Shown here piece after piece: positions 24,799 through 33,950 of a stretch of DNA of 64,000 nucleotides. The notes beneath the pieces were generated by a model, which saw only the letters and a list, made by a program, of their open reading frames with translations, searched no databases and was not told the DNA's origin. Made by a program: the position numbers and the translations under genes. Origin of the DNA: Kytococcus schroeteri (GTDB lineage Bacteria > Actinomycetota > Actinomycetes > Actinomycetales > Dermatophilaceae); contig NZ_JBHLVH010000028.1 of NCBI RefSeq assembly GCF_042433515.1, positions 43,476 to 107,475 on the forward strand, read 5' to 3'. Position 1 is the stretch's first letter; every line of letters starts with the position of its first letter.

Positions 24799-25593
24799 AT
24801 GGCCACCATGCAGCCCTCCCCCAGCGCCCTCGTCTCGGTGCGTTCACCGCTGCCCGGCGGTGGGGCGCGCACCCTGCCCGGACCGGTGGGCGCGCCGCAG
24901 GCCGTGCTCCTCCACGGTTTCACCGGGTGCCCGCAGTCGCTCGGCCGGTGGCCGGACGCCCTGGCGGATGCCGGTGTGGCCGTGGACGTTCCGCGCCTCC
25001 CCGGGCACGGCCGCACGTGGCAGGCGGCCAACCGCACGGGGTGGGAGGACTGGTACCGCGTGGCCGAGCGCTCGCTGCTGCGCGCCAGCCGCAGCCGCCC
25101 CGCCGTGGTCGGCGGCCTGTCGATGGGGGGCGCGCTCGCCCTGGCCCTGGCCATCGCCCACCCGGCCCGGGTGGCCGGTGTGATGTTGGTCAACCCCGCG
25201 GTGGCGGCGGTCAACCCCTTCGTCCCGCTCACGCCGCTCGTGCGCCGGGTCCGCCCGGGCATGCCCGGCATCGCCGGCGACGTCGCGGACCCGGACTCCC
25301 CCGGTGAGTTGGCCTACGACACCGTGCCCATGCACGCCCTGGACTCCCAGCGGGCCCTGTGGCGGGGTGTGCGGCGCCGCGCGGCGGAGGTCACCTGCCC
25401 GGTGCTGCTGATGCGCTCCCGGGTGGACCACGTGGTGCCGGCCCGAAGCAGCGCCACGATCCTGCGCCGGATCTCCTCCCGCGACGTCACCGAGGTCGTG
25501 CTCGAGAACAGCTTCCACGTCGCGACGGTGGACCTCGACGCCGAGCGGGTCCACCAGGAGTCGGTGGACTTCGTCCGCCGCATCAGCGGCTGA
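24799..25593 (+). CDS. Alpha/beta hydrolase, carboxylesterase/monoacylglycerol lipase-like
   Basis: About 264 residues with an alpha/beta hydrolase fold: oxyanion-hole LLHGFTGCP (about 36-44), RLPGHGRT, nucleophile GGLSMGG (Ser near 113), acidic residue in RSRVDHVVP and catalytic His in NSFHVAT. The short lid and SFH motif recall Est30-type carboxylesterases and monoacylglycerol lipases, so the substrate is likely a short acyl ester. The start may be ATG 24799 or ATG 24808; no strong ribosome site is visible. It is divergent from the acyltransferase gene and ends three bases from the convergent ROK kinase gene. Confidence 0.85.
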   Translation: MATMQPSPSALVSVRSPLPGGGARTLPGPVGAPQAVLLHGFTGCPQSLGRWPDALADAGVAVDVPRLPGHGRTWQAANRTGWEDWYRVAERSLLRASRSRPAVVGGLSMGGALALALAIAHPARVAGVMLVNPAVAAVNPFVPLTPLVRRVRPGMPGIAGDVADPDSPGELAYDTVPMHALDSQRALWRGVRRRAAEVTCPVLLMRSRVDHVVPARSSATILRRISSRDVTEVVLENSFHVATVDLDAERVHQESVDFVRRISG

Positions 25594-25596
25594 GCC

Positions 25597-26559
25597 TCAA
25601 CGTCCCCGGGCCCGGTCGCTCATGATGGTCGCGGCCCCGATGACCCCGGCGTCGTTGCCCAGGGAGGCCAGCAGCACGTCAGGCCACGGCCGGTGCCCCC
25701 GCCCGGTGAGCTGACGCCGGAAGGCGCGCTGCGCCGGCTGGACCAGCAGGTCGCCCGCAGCGCTCACCCCACCGCCGATGACGATGGCCCCGGGGTCGAG
25801 CACGGCCGCGAGGCTGGCCGCGCCCTCCCCGAGCCACACCCCCAGCTCGTGGAGCAGCTCCTCGGCTGCCGGGTCCCCCTCCTCGGCCAGGCGGGTCACG
25901 TCGGTGCCCTCGAGCCGCTCGGGGTCCCCTCCGCACGCCTCGACGAGGCGGCCGGCCATCGGCGTCCCGCTGCGCACCAGCTCGCGGGCCTCGCGCACCA
26001 GGGCGCTGCCGGAGGCGTACTGCTCCCAGCACCCCCGGTTGCCGCACCCGCAGCGCAGGCCGTCGCGCACCACACGCAGGTGACCGATCTCCGCGGCGAT
26101 GCCGGACGAGCCGCGCAGCAGGTGCCCGTCGTCCACCACCCCACCGCCGATGCCGGTGCCCACCGTGATGAGCGTCATGGTGCGGTGCTCGCGGCCGGCA
26201 CCGTGACGGAACTCGCCCCAGGCCGCGGCGTTGGCGTCGTTCTCCAGACGCACGGGCAGGTCGGTGCGCTCGGCGAGGCGGGCGCGCAACGGCTCGTCAC
26301 GCCAGGCGAGGTTCGGGGAGAACAGGATGGTCTCGCCCTCGCGGTCCACGAACCCGGCGCAGGCGATCCCGGCACCGACCACCTCCTGGTCGCCGGCGGC
26401 ACCCTGGAGCTGGTCGAGCACGTCGACCACGGCCTCGGCGATGGCGTCGACGTCCTCCGCGGGCGTCTCCACCCGCGCACGCTCGAGCACCACCCCCTCC
26501 CGGACGAGCGCGCCGGCGATCTTCGTTCCGCCGATGTCGACTCCGATGGCCAGGCTCAT
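25597..26559 (-). CDS. glk: ROK-family glucokinase
   Basis: A 320-residue sugar kinase of the ROK family, phosphorylating glucose (or a related sugar) with ATP. ATP motif DIGGTKIAGAL at residues 8-18; sugar-binding ENDANAAAWGE; GTGIGGG; the His of EIGH and zinc motif CGCGNRGCWEQYAS. No helix-turn-helix precedes the kinase domain, so it is an enzyme rather than a ROK repressor. The ATG at 26559 is preceded by GAGGAG. No sugar transporter gene is adjacent. Confidence 0.9.
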   Translation of the reverse strand: MSLAIGVDIGGTKIAGALVREGVVLERARVETPAEDVDAIAEAVVDVLDQLQGAAGDQEVVGAGIACAGFVDREGETILFSPNLAWRDEPLRARLAERTDLPVRLENDANAAAWGEFRHGAGREHRTMTLITVGTGIGGGVVDDGHLLRGSSGIAAEIGHLRVVRDGLRCGCGNRGCWEQYASGSALVREARELVRSGTPMAGRLVEACGGDPERLEGTDVTRLAEEGDPAAEELLHELGVWLGEGAASLAAVLDPGAIVIGGGVSAAGDLLVQPAQRAFRRQLTGRGHRPWPDVLLASLGNDAGVIGAATIMSDRARGR

Positions 26560-26650
26560 GGGGGGGTCTCCTCGAGGTGGGTCAGGTCGTGGTGGACGGG
26601 TGGCCGGTCCGCGGACGACCCGGCGCGTCAGGCGGGCTCCGACAGGTGGA

Positions 26651-27535
26651 TCAGCCCACGGCAGGCCAGTCTGCATCACGCACCCCTGCGACGAGCACCT
26701 CCCGCACCACCTGCCCCGGCACGCCCTGCCTGGTCAGGAAGTCGCGCAGGGAGCCCGGACCGGGCAGCTGGGAGGACCCCCAGGCGGCGTCGACACGGCG
26801 CACCAGGCGCCGGTCGTGGCGCGCCAGCAATTCCACCGACCGCCGCGCCGCGGCATACCGGGCCGCTCGCGCACCAGATCCCTGACCCTCGACACGAGGT
26901 TCACTGGGGCGCACCTCGACGTCCACTGCACGGTCACCAACCTGGGAACCCCCGATCGCACCGTGGGCGACCCACTCCGCCACACCCTCTCGCCACCACA
27001 GCGGCTCGGCGCGGGACACCACCTGGTCGAAGCGCGCGTGCACGAGCTCGTGCCGCAGCACCAGACCCCGGTCCGCCGAGCCCAGGGCGGTGACGTGCGG
27101 GTGCAGCACCACCTCCACCACCCCCTCGCCCTCGGCGGACGCGGACGCGACGCCCCCGCCGCCCGACCGGCCCCGACGGTCCACAGGCTCCAGGCTGGCC
27201 CGCCCCGGCACCACGCGGAGACCCCGGGTGATGCCCGGCACCTCGTCCGAGCCCCCGGCGGCCGCGAACTCCCGCCGCCCTGCAGCCAGGCGTACCACCA
27301 CCGGACGGTCTCCCGGACGCGAGCGCCACACCTCACGGACCGCGTCGTCCGCACGGTGCACCTCCTGGCCCCAGGGCGTGCCCGTGGCGTCCAGCGCAGG
27401 CACCTCACCCGATCCACCGTCGCGCACGGCCCCCTCACCCTGTCCCGCCCCGCGGCACCCCGCGACGACCAGGGGAGCCGCCGCGGCCACACCGAGGGCC
27501 AGCACACCCCGCCGGGTCGGTCCGTCGTGTCGCAT
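26651..27535 (-). CDS. Lipoprotein with HExxH metallopeptidase-like motif
   Basis: About 294 residues. RRG at the start of a hydrophobic stretch and lipobox VAGC suggest a (possibly Tat-exported) lipoprotein. In the middle, LRHELVHARFD gives HELVH and about 20 residues later comes REGVAEWVA, the Glu-containing third-ligand helix of gluzincin-like (peptidase MA) metalloproteases. The first part is Gly/Ser-rich and variable. Target unknown. Start chosen at ATG 27535: CAGACT lies exactly six bases upstream; another ATG lies two codons earlier. Confidence 0.65.
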   Translation of the reverse strand: MRHDGPTRRGVLALGVAAAAPLVVAGCRGAGQGEGAVRDGGSGEVPALDATGTPWGQEVHRADDAVREVWRSRPGDRPVVVRLAAGRREFAAAGGSDEVPGITRGLRVVPGRASLEPVDRRGRSGGGGVASASAEGEGVVEVVLHPHVTALGSADRGLVLRHELVHARFDQVVSRAEPLWWREGVAEWVAHGAIGGSQVGDRAVDVEVRPSEPRVEGQGSGARAARYAAARRSVELLARHDRRLVRRVDAAWGSSQLPGPGSLRDFLTRQGVPGQVVREVLVAGVRDADWPAVG

Positions 27536-27557
27536 GGGCACAGTCTGGCCCCCGGCC

Positions 27558-27815
27558 CTAGCCCCGGGAGCCTGCCCCGACGAGCCCGGTCAGGGGCAGG
27601 ACCTCCGCCCGGGCGCCCAGCGCCGTGCCGAGACCCACGAGTCCGGACCGCACGAGGGCTGCGACCGCCTCCTGCTCACGGGCATCCAGAGCCGCCCCCG
27701 CAGTCCCCGGACCCCCGGTTCCCGCACCACACCCGACGCACGGCGCGGCCGTCGACAGCGCCGCACCCACACACTCCGCCTGTCGGACCCCAGCGGTCCG
27801 GTCCACCTCGTCCAT
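27558..27815 (-). CDS. Small Ala/Gly-rich hypothetical protein
   Basis: An 85-residue frame starting at ATG 27815 with a perfect AGGAGGTGA ribosome site six bases away, the main reason to believe it. It contains PCVGCGAG in the middle and a hydrophobic, Leu/Ala/Gly-rich second half. No family is recognised. It lies 22 bases upstream of the lipoprotein gene on the same strand and could be co-transcribed with it. Confidence 0.5.
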   Translation of the reverse strand: MDEVDRTAGVRQAECVGAALSTAAPCVGCGAGTGGPGTAGAALDAREQEAVAALVRSGLVGLGTALGARAEVLPLTGLVGAGSRG

Positions 27816-28021
27816 GGTCACCTCCTGCGAGCCCCAAGGGCCCGTTCGCATCCGACGCCCGGGCGGAACCGCCCTGACACCGACGAGACTAGAACAGGTG
27901 ACCGACAACATCCGTCCACCTGTCCGCAACCTGTGGACGAGAGGCGCCGGTGGCGCGCCGGACACCGCACGAAGGCACCCCCGCGAGCACAGCAGGTGCT
28001 GAGGTTGTCGGTGCCGCCACC

Positions 28022-28027
28022 TACCGT
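28022..28027 (+). promoter_or_regulatory. -10 box of the exonuclease gene
   Basis: TACCGT, six bases before ATG 28034, with no ribosome site: likely leaderless. Confidence 0.45.
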
Positions 28028-28033
28028 GCCGGC

Positions 28034-29782
28034 ATGTCCAGCTCCCCCGCCCTCACCGACGGGGTCCAGGCCACCTTCGAGGACCTCGGGACCCCGCTGG
28101 CAGACGTCACCTTCGTGGTGTTCGACCTGGAGACCACGGGCACCAACTCGACCGAGAGCGAGATCACGGAGTTCGGTGCCGTCAAGGTCCGCGGCGGCGA
28201 GGTGCTCGGCGAGTTCCAGACCCTCGTACGCCCGGCCCGGGGCATCCCGCCGTACATCCAGGTGCTCACCGGCATCACCACGGCGATGGTGGCCCGGGCC
28301 CCTTCCATCGAGGAGGTGCTCCCCACCTTCCTGGAGTTCGCCGGGGACGCGGTGCTCGTGGCCCACAACGCCCGCTTCGACACCGGCTTCGTGCGCCACG
28401 CCTGCGAGCGGCAGGGACGCCGGGCCCCCACCAACCCGGTGCTCGACACGGTCCACCTGGCCCGGCAGCTCCTGCCCCGCTCGGAGGTGCGCAACCACAA
28501 GCTGTCCACGCTCGCCCAGCACCTCGGGGCCCGCACCACACCCACCCACCGTGCCCTGGACGACGCCCGCGCCACGGTCGACGTCCTCCACGGCCTCATC
28601 GAGCGCGTGGGGCCGCTGGGCGTCCACTCCCTCGAGGAGCTGCTGGCCTACACCCGCCGCGTCCCGGAGGCACGGCGCCGCAAGCGCTCCCTCGCCGCAG
28701 ACCTCCCGGAGGCACCGGGGGTCTACCGCTTCCTCGACGCGCAGGGCGAGGTGCTCTACGTGGGCACGGCCGTCAACATCCGCCGCCGCGTGGGCCAGTA
28801 CTTCACCGCCTCGGAGACCCGCCGCCGCATGGAGGACATGGTGCGGCTGGCCGAGAAGGTGGTGCCCATCGTCTGCCCCACGGCCCTGGAGGCATCGGTC
28901 CGCGAGCTGCGCCTCATCCACGAGCACCAGCCGCGCTACAACCGCGCCGGTCGGAAGGCGGGCTCGCTGCCCTACGTGCGCCTCACCGACGAGCCGTTCC
29001 CCCGCCTCTCGGTGGTGCGCGCGGTGTCCACCGACGGCGCGACGCACATCGGCCCCTTCCCCAGCACCTCCGCCGCCCGCGAGGCGGTGGCCGCCCTGCA
29101 CTGCGCCCTGCCGCTGCGGCAGTGCACGCAGCGCATCACCGAGGCCTCCGCGGCCCGGTCCACCACCGCCTGCGCCCTGGCCGACCTGGGCCGCTGCGGA
29201 GCCCCCTGCACGGGCGCCACCTCGCGCGCGGAGTACGCGCTGGTCGCCGAGGAGGCACGCCACGCCCTGCGCGACGACCACCGGGCCGCCTGGCGGCACC
29301 TCAGCGACCGGATGGAGTCCCTCGCCGCCAGTGAGCGGTTCGAGGAAGCCCGCGCACTGCGCGACGGAGCGCGGTCCTACCTGCGCGCAGCAGCACGGAG
29401 GCAACGCCACGAGGCGCTCGCGGACCTCGAGGAGCTGGTCGCCGCCGCCCCCATGACCGCCGGGGGCTGGGAGCTCGTGTGCATCCGCCACGGCCGACTC
29501 GCCGGCACGGCCCTGGCGCCCCGCGGCACCGACCCGATGCCGGTGGTGGACTCGCTGCGCGCCACCGCCGAGGTGGTGGCGCCGCGGCCCGACGGCTCCC
29601 CGGCCGCCCTGCCGGGCGAGGCCGACCTCGTCCTGGGCTGGCTGGAGCGCGAGGGCGTCCGCCTGGTGACCTCCAGCGGAGGGTGGGCCTCCCCCATCCA
29701 CTCGGCGGCCGCGGTGACCGGCGTCCTCGACGCCGCGGTGTCGGCGGATCTGCCTGCCCCGGGCCGGCGGGGCCGGGGCTAG
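28034..29782 (+). CDS. DEDD exonuclease fused to a UvrC-like GIY-YIG domain
   Basis: A 582-residue fusion common in Actinobacteria. The N-terminal DnaQ-like 3'-5' exonuclease has FDLETTG (about 30-36), HNARFD and HRALDDARAT, giving the DEDDh residues. The C-terminal part begins GVYRFLDAQGEVLYVGTA (about 228-245), a GIY-YIG nuclease core, followed by a region resembling the middle of UvrC with several cysteines. It probably works in DNA repair, trimming and nicking damaged DNA, but the pathway is not established. The start is ATG 28034; about 28 codons of open frame upstream look non-coding. Confidence 0.88.
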   Translation: MSSSPALTDGVQATFEDLGTPLADVTFVVFDLETTGTNSTESEITEFGAVKVRGGEVLGEFQTLVRPARGIPPYIQVLTGITTAMVARAPSIEEVLPTFLEFAGDAVLVAHNARFDTGFVRHACERQGRRAPTNPVLDTVHLARQLLPRSEVRNHKLSTLAQHLGARTTPTHRALDDARATVDVLHGLIERVGPLGVHSLEELLAYTRRVPEARRRKRSLAADLPEAPGVYRFLDAQGEVLYVGTAVNIRRRVGQYFTASETRRRMEDMVRLAEKVVPIVCPTALEASVRELRLIHEHQPRYNRAGRKAGSLPYVRLTDEPFPRLSVVRAVSTDGATHIGPFPSTSAAREAVAALHCALPLRQCTQRITEASAARSTTACALADLGRCGAPCTGATSRAEYALVAEEARHALRDDHRAAWRHLSDRMESLAASERFEEARALRDGARSYLRAAARRQRHEALADLEELVAAAPMTAGGWELVCIRHGRLAGTALAPRGTDPMPVVDSLRATAEVVAPRPDGSPAALPGEADLVLGWLEREGVRLVTSSGGWASPIHSAAAVTGVLDAAVSADLPAPGRRGRG

Positions 29783-29785
29783 GGT
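29780..29785 (+). promoter_or_regulatory. -10 box of the RAM-domain gene
   Basis: TAGGGT, six bases before ATG 29792; it overlaps the stop codon of the exonuclease gene. Confidence 0.4.
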
Positions 29786-29791
29786 GGCGGC

Positions 29792-30073
29792 ATGATCTCC
29801 GCCATCGTCCTGATCCACGCAGAGTCCGCCCGCATCCCCCAGGTGGCCACGAGCATCGTGGAGATCCCGGGTGTCGAGAAGGTCTACTCCACCGCCGGCG
29901 CGGTCGACCTCATCGCGGTGGTCAAGGTGGAGAAGCACGAGGAGTTCGCCGACGTGATCGCCGATCGTCTCAACAAGGTCGAGGGCATCACCGACACCGA
30001 GACGCACATCGCGTTCCGCACCTACTCGGCCCAGGACGAGGCCGAGGCCTTCGCCATCGGCCTCGACGACTGA
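29792..30073 (+). CDS. Stand-alone Lrp/AsnC ligand-binding (RAM) domain protein
   Basis: A 93-residue protein consisting only of the alpha/beta RAM domain that binds amino acids in Lrp/AsnC regulators (GVEKVYSTAGAVDLIAVV near 29-46, then ADRLNKVEGITDTETHIAF). There is no helix-turn-helix, so it cannot bind DNA by itself; such proteins may sense amino acids or modulate full-length Lrp proteins. It ends 22 bases from the convergent trpD gene, a neighbourhood often seen in Actinobacteria, which hints at a link to tryptophan supply. Confidence 0.88.
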   Translation: MISAIVLIHAESARIPQVATSIVEIPGVEKVYSTAGAVDLIAVVKVEKHEEFADVIADRLNKVEGITDTETHIAFRTYSAQDEAEAFAIGLDD

Positions 30074-30095
30074 CCGTCGGGCGGGGCGCCGCCCC

Positions 30096-31172
30096 TCAGG
30101 CGGCTCCCGGCCGGGTCGCCCGGACCCACTCCGCGAGAACGCCAGCGGCCGCACCGGAGCCGATGGTCTCCCGGGCCACCTCCACGTGGCGGGCCACGAG
30201 CCGCTCGAAGCCGTCCTGGTCCAGCTCCTGCGGGGCCTCGGTGGCCGTCGCCAGGGCCACCCCGGCGTTGAGCACCACGGCCTCGGTGGCCGGACCGTCG
30301 GCACCGGCGAGCACCCGGCGCGCCACCTCGGCGTTGTGGGCGGCGTCCCCGCCCCGGAGTTCCTCGATGGTGTGACGCCGCACCCCCACGGCCTCCGGCT
30401 CGAGCACGAAGGAAGTGATCTGCCCCCCTCGCACCCACCGCACGTCGGTGGGACCGGCCGGGCTGGCCTCGTCCAGGCCCTCCCGCCCGCGCATCACCGT
30501 CGCGGTGGTGCCCCGGTCGGCGAACACGCCCGACAGGATCTCCATGGCCCGCTCCTGCGCGCACCCCACCACGGACACCTGCGGGCGGGCCGGGTTGGTG
30601 ATGGGCCCCAGGATGTTGAAGGCGGTCGGGATGCCCAACCCGCGCCGGGCCGTCGCCGCGAAGCGCATCGAGGGGTGGAAGGTCTGGGCGAAGGCGAACG
30701 AGATGCCGGCCTGCCCGGCCACGCGCGCCACGTCCTCGGGCTCCATCGTGAGGTCCACCCCGAGGGCCTCGAGCACGTCCGCCGCCCCGGACTTCGAGGA
30801 CGCCGCCCGGTTGCCGTGCTTGACCACCGTCACGCCGGCCGCGGCCGCGACGACGCACGCCATCGTGGAGATGTTCACGGTGTCGTACCCGTCGCCGCCG
30901 GTCCCGACGATGTCCACCAGCGGGCGCCCACCGGACTCGACCGGCAGCGGTACCGCGTGCCCCACCATCACGTCGGCCAGCGCGCGCACCTCCTCCACGG
31001 TCTCCCCCTTGGCCCGCAGGGCCACCAGGAAGCCCGCCACCTCCACGTCCGTGGCGCGGCCGGACATCACCTCGTCCATGGCCCAGGAGGCGGTGGCACG
31101 ATCGAGGTCCCGACCGGCCAGGAGGTCGGTCAGGACGGTCCGCCAGGTCCGGTCACCGGGTGCGCTCGCCAT
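30096..31172 (-). CDS. trpD: Anthranilate phosphoribosyltransferase
   Basis: A 358-residue enzyme joining anthranilate to phosphoribosyl pyrophosphate in tryptophan synthesis. Diagnostic motifs: DIVGTGGDGYDTVNIST (about 88-104), KHGNRAASSKSGAADVLEA (near 118-136), and GPITNPARP in the middle. The first 20 residues before the helical domain are normal for the family. It stands alone, not in a trp operon, as is common for actinobacterial trpD. Confidence 0.94.
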   Translation of the reverse strand: MASAPGDRTWRTVLTDLLAGRDLDRATASWAMDEVMSGRATDVEVAGFLVALRAKGETVEEVRALADVMVGHAVPLPVESGGRPLVDIVGTGGDGYDTVNISTMACVVAAAAGVTVVKHGNRAASSKSGAADVLEALGVDLTMEPEDVARVAGQAGISFAFAQTFHPSMRFAATARRGLGIPTAFNILGPITNPARPQVSVVGCAQERAMEILSGVFADRGTTATVMRGREGLDEASPAGPTDVRWVRGGQITSFVLEPEAVGVRRHTIEELRGGDAAHNAEVARRVLAGADGPATEAVVLNAGVALATATEAPQELDQDGFERLVARHVEVARETIGSGAAAGVLAEWVRATRPGAA

Positions 31173-31178
31173 GGGCGC

Positions 31179-31184
31179 ACTCTA
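31179..31184 (-). promoter_or_regulatory. -10 box of trpD
   Basis: TAGAGT on the minus strand, six bases before the ATG at 31172; no ribosome site. Confidence 0.5.
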
Positions 31185-31352
31185 TGGCCACCCCACGGCC
31201 GTCACCGACGTCGCACCCCAAGGCCCGGCACGGTCACCCAGGGGCCTTCCCGACCGTGCGTGTCGCGCGCGGTGGCGCGGCAGGAGGCGGCAAATCTGCG
31301 ACGCGCCGTCGTAGCGGGCCGGCCCCTCCCCGCAACGGCTGGGGCCATGGTC

Positions 31353-31358
31353 CATAAT
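31353..31358 (+). promoter_or_regulatory. -10 box of ctaE
   Basis: CATAAT, six bases before GTG 31365. This favours the GTG over the ATG at 31347, which would lie upstream of the transcript start. Confidence 0.5.
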
Positions 31359-31364
31359 GCTCGC

Positions 31365-32018
31365 GTGGCGACTGTGAACTATTCCCCTGCGCAAGCCGAG
31401 ATCCGCTCGAACGCTCTCGGCCCGGTGACGCGTCCGAACATGGCCGCGGTCGGAACGATCGTGTGGCTCGGCTCCGAGCTCATGTTCTTCGCCGGTCTCT
31501 TCGCGATCTACTTCACGCTCCGTGCGGTTGCTCCCCACCTGTGGGACCTGCACACCCCGGAGCTGAACGTGCCCTTCGCGCTGGGCAACACGATGATCCT
31601 GGTCATCTCCTCGGTGTGGTGCCAGATCGGCGTGATGAAGGCCGAGCACGGCCAGTCCTCGCGCACCGGCGGCCTGTTCGAGATCGGCAAGTGGGGCATG
31701 CGCGAGTGGTACGTGCTGACCTACGTCTTCGGCTCCATCTTCATCGCCGGTCAGGTGCTGGAGTACGCCGAGCTCGTGCACGAGGGCTTCACCCTGCAGA
31801 CCGACTCGTACACGTCGATCTTCTACCTGGCCACCGGCTTCCACGGCATCCACGTGCTGGGCGGTCTGATCGCCTTCCTGCTGATCATCGGCCGCACGTT
31901 CACCACCCGCCACTACTCGCACTCGCAGGCCACGGGCGCCATCGTCACCAGCTACTACTGGCACTTCGTCGATGTCGTGTGGATCGTCCTGTTCGCGTCG
32001 ATCTACCTGCTGAAGTGA
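31365..32018 (+). CDS. ctaE: Cytochrome c oxidase subunit III
   Basis: A 217-residue membrane subunit of the aa3 oxidase with five to seven spans. VGTIVWLGSELMFFAGLFA near the N-terminus, and the YYWHFVDVVWIVLF motif at the C-terminus, are typical of subunit III. It lacks the first two helices of mitochondrial COX3, as in other Actinobacteria. It heads the run ctaE-qcrC-qcrA-qcrB, which encodes parts of the fused bc1-aa3 supercomplex. Confidence 0.94.
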   Translation: MATVNYSPAQAEIRSNALGPVTRPNMAAVGTIVWLGSELMFFAGLFAIYFTLRAVAPHLWDLHTPELNVPFALGNTMILVISSVWCQIGVMKAEHGQSSRTGGLFEIGKWGMREWYVLTYVFGSIFIAGQVLEYAELVHEGFTLQTDSYTSIFYLATGFHGIHVLGGLIAFLLIIGRTFTTRHYSHSQATGAIVTSYYWHFVDVVWIVLFASIYLLK

Positions 32019-32076
32019 CGCCCTCGGTGTCCACCCCCCGTTCCGCCCCCGCGTCCCTCGACGATTGGTCCGACCG

Positions 32077-32871
32077 ATGAACTCCCTCCTCGATCTCCGG
32101 CGCCACCCGGCTGCCATCCTGGTGCTGCTGCTCGCGGCACTGGCCGTGATGGGTGGCCTCTACACCGCGCTGAAGCCCACCGACGTCCAGGCCGAGGCCC
32201 CCGCCGCTGCCTCCGCCGACGACGTCAAGGAGGGCGACAAGCTCTTCCAGGCCAACTGCGCCACCTGCCACGGCAAGAACGGCGAGGGCATCACCGATGC
32301 CGGCCCGTCCCTCGTGGGCGTCGGCGCCGCCGCGGTCGACTTCCAAGTCGCCACCGGCCGCATGCCGCTGAGCGGCCCGGGCGTGCAGGCCAAGCGCAAG
32401 GCCCCCCAGTTCGACCAGAAGCAGATCGACCAGATGGCCGCCTTCGTCGCGAGCCTCGGCAACGGACCCTCCACCCCCGAGGCCGAGTACACCGACCTCA
32501 AGGGCGCCGACCCCGCCCACGGTGGTGAGCTCTACCGCGTCAACTGCGCCATGTGCCACAACTTCAACGGCTCCGGTGGCGCCCTGACGCGCGGCAAGTT
32601 CGCCCCCACGCTGGAGGGCGTCGAGCCGAAGCACATCTACGAGGCCATGGAGACCGGCCCTCAGAACATGCCGGTGTTCAACGACCAGAACCTCTCGCCC
32701 CAGGACAAGGAGGACATCGCCGCCTACCTGGACGAGATGCACTCCTCGCCCAACCAAGGCGGTAACGACCTCGGCAACCTCGGCCCGGTGGCCGACGGTG
32801 TGTTCATCTGGACCCTCGGCATCGGCCTGTTCCTGGGTGCCGCCTACTGGCTGACCCGGAAGTCCAGCTGA
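32077..32871 (+). CDS. qcrC: Diheme cytochrome c subunit of the bc1 complex
   Basis: A 264-residue membrane-anchored diheme cytochrome. N-terminal signal-anchor (about 12-30), two haem c sites CATCH (near 66-70) and CAMCH (near 163-167), each with distal Met candidates, and a C-terminal membrane span (FIWTLGIGLFLGAAYWLTR). In Actinobacteria this protein passes electrons directly from the bc1 complex to the CuA centre of the oxidase, replacing soluble cytochrome c. The start is the ATG at 32077, 58 bases after ctaE; no strong ribosome site. Confidence 0.94.
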   Translation: MNSLLDLRRHPAAILVLLLAALAVMGGLYTALKPTDVQAEAPAAASADDVKEGDKLFQANCATCHGKNGEGITDAGPSLVGVGAAAVDFQVATGRMPLSGPGVQAKRKAPQFDQKQIDQMAAFVASLGNGPSTPEAEYTDLKGADPAHGGELYRVNCAMCHNFNGSGGALTRGKFAPTLEGVEPKHIYEAMETGPQNMPVFNDQNLSPQDKEDIAAYLDEMHSSPNQGGNDLGNLGPVADGVFIWTLGIGLFLGAAYWLTRKSS

Positions 32872-32909
32872 TGCCCCCCGCCCACATCCCTGCCCACGGA
32901 GAGGACGCC

Positions 32910-33950
32910 ATGTCGCACGGCTCCCACCCCCTGGCCCGCCACGAGGGTGACTCCCACCACGACGTGGTGCCCGACCACTTCGAGAACCCCGGCCACCCGC
33001 CGCACGTGCTGCGCTGGGCCGACGTCGACCCTGCCGCCGCGCGCCGCGCGGAGCGCCAGGTCGCCGGCTTCTTCCTGCTGTCCATCATCGGCACGCTGGC
33101 CTTCATCGTCGCGTACTTCTGGATGGACCAGGACGCCGTCGGCACCGTGCCCGGCATCGGCGCGCAGAACCTGTACCACCTGGTGCTCGGCGTGACGATG
33201 GCCCTGTCCCTGCTCGGCATCGGCCTGGGTGTCGTCCACTGGTCCAAGACCCTCATGGACGACCACGAGGTCACCGAGGAGCGCCACGTGCTGGCCTCCG
33301 ACGCCGAGACCCGCCGGGGCTTCGGCGACACGATCGCCGAGGGCCTGGAGTCCTCGCAGATCATGCGTCGCCCGCTCATCAAGTACACGCTCGGCGGCGC
33401 GCTGGGCCTGTTCGCCCTCCCGCTGGGCATCCAGCTGGTCGGCTCGATGGGCCCGCTCCCCCGCAACGACCTCGAGGAGACGTTCTGGGACAAGGGCATG
33501 CGTCTGGTCACCGACCCCGACGGCATCCCGATCAAGGCCGCCGACGTGAGCAAGGGATCGGTCTTCCACGTGCTGCCCGAGGGCATCAACGAGGCCGAGC
33601 ACCCGCTGGACGAGAAGGCCAAGGCCTCCGTCCTGCTGATGCGCCTGAACCCGGACGACATCCAGTCCGACAAGCAGCGCGAGTGGGGTTACGAGGGCAT
33701 CGTGGCCTACTCCAAGATCTGCACCCACGTGGGTTGCCCCGTTGCTCTGTACGAGCAGCAGACCCACCACCTGCTGTGCCCCTGCCACCAGTCGACCTTC
33801 GACGTGACGCAGGACTGCAAGGTCATCTTCGGCCCGGCCAAGCGCCCGCTGCCGCAGCTGAAGATCTCCGTCGACGAAGAGGGTTACCTCACCGCCGACC
33901 AGGGCTTCACCGAGCCGGTCGGCCCGAGCTACTGGGAGCGTGAGCTGTGA
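32910..33950 (+). CDS. qcrA: Rieske iron-sulfur subunit of the bc1 complex
   Basis: A 346-residue protein with the long actinobacterial N-terminal part containing three membrane spans (about 54-74, 90-110 and 165-185), then a C-terminal Rieske domain whose [2Fe-2S] ligands lie in CTHVGCPV and CPCHQS. The start at 32910 is chosen because GGAGAGGA lies just upstream; the first ATG at 32871 has none. The stop overlaps qcrB by four bases. Confidence 0.93.
   Translation: MSHGSHPLARHEGDSHHDVVPDHFENPGHPPHVLRWADVDPAAARRAERQVAGFFLLSIIGTLAFIVAYFWMDQDAVGTVPGIGAQNLYHLVLGVTMALSLLGIGLGVVHWSKTLMDDHEVTEERHVLASDAETRRGFGDTIAEGLESSQIMRRPLIKYTLGGALGLFALPLGIQLVGSMGPLPRNDLEETFWDKGMRLVTDPDGIPIKAADVSKGSVFHVLPEGINEAEHPLDEKAKASVLLMRLNPDDIQSDKQREWGYEGIVAYSKICTHVGCPVALYEQQTHHLLCPCHQSTFDVTQDCKVIFGPAKRPLPQLKISVDEEGYLTADQGFTEPVGPSYWEREL

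Noticed and set aside
30074..30095. Terminator between the RAM-domain gene and trpD
   Set aside because: Only a five-base stem with a three-base loop can form; too weak to call.
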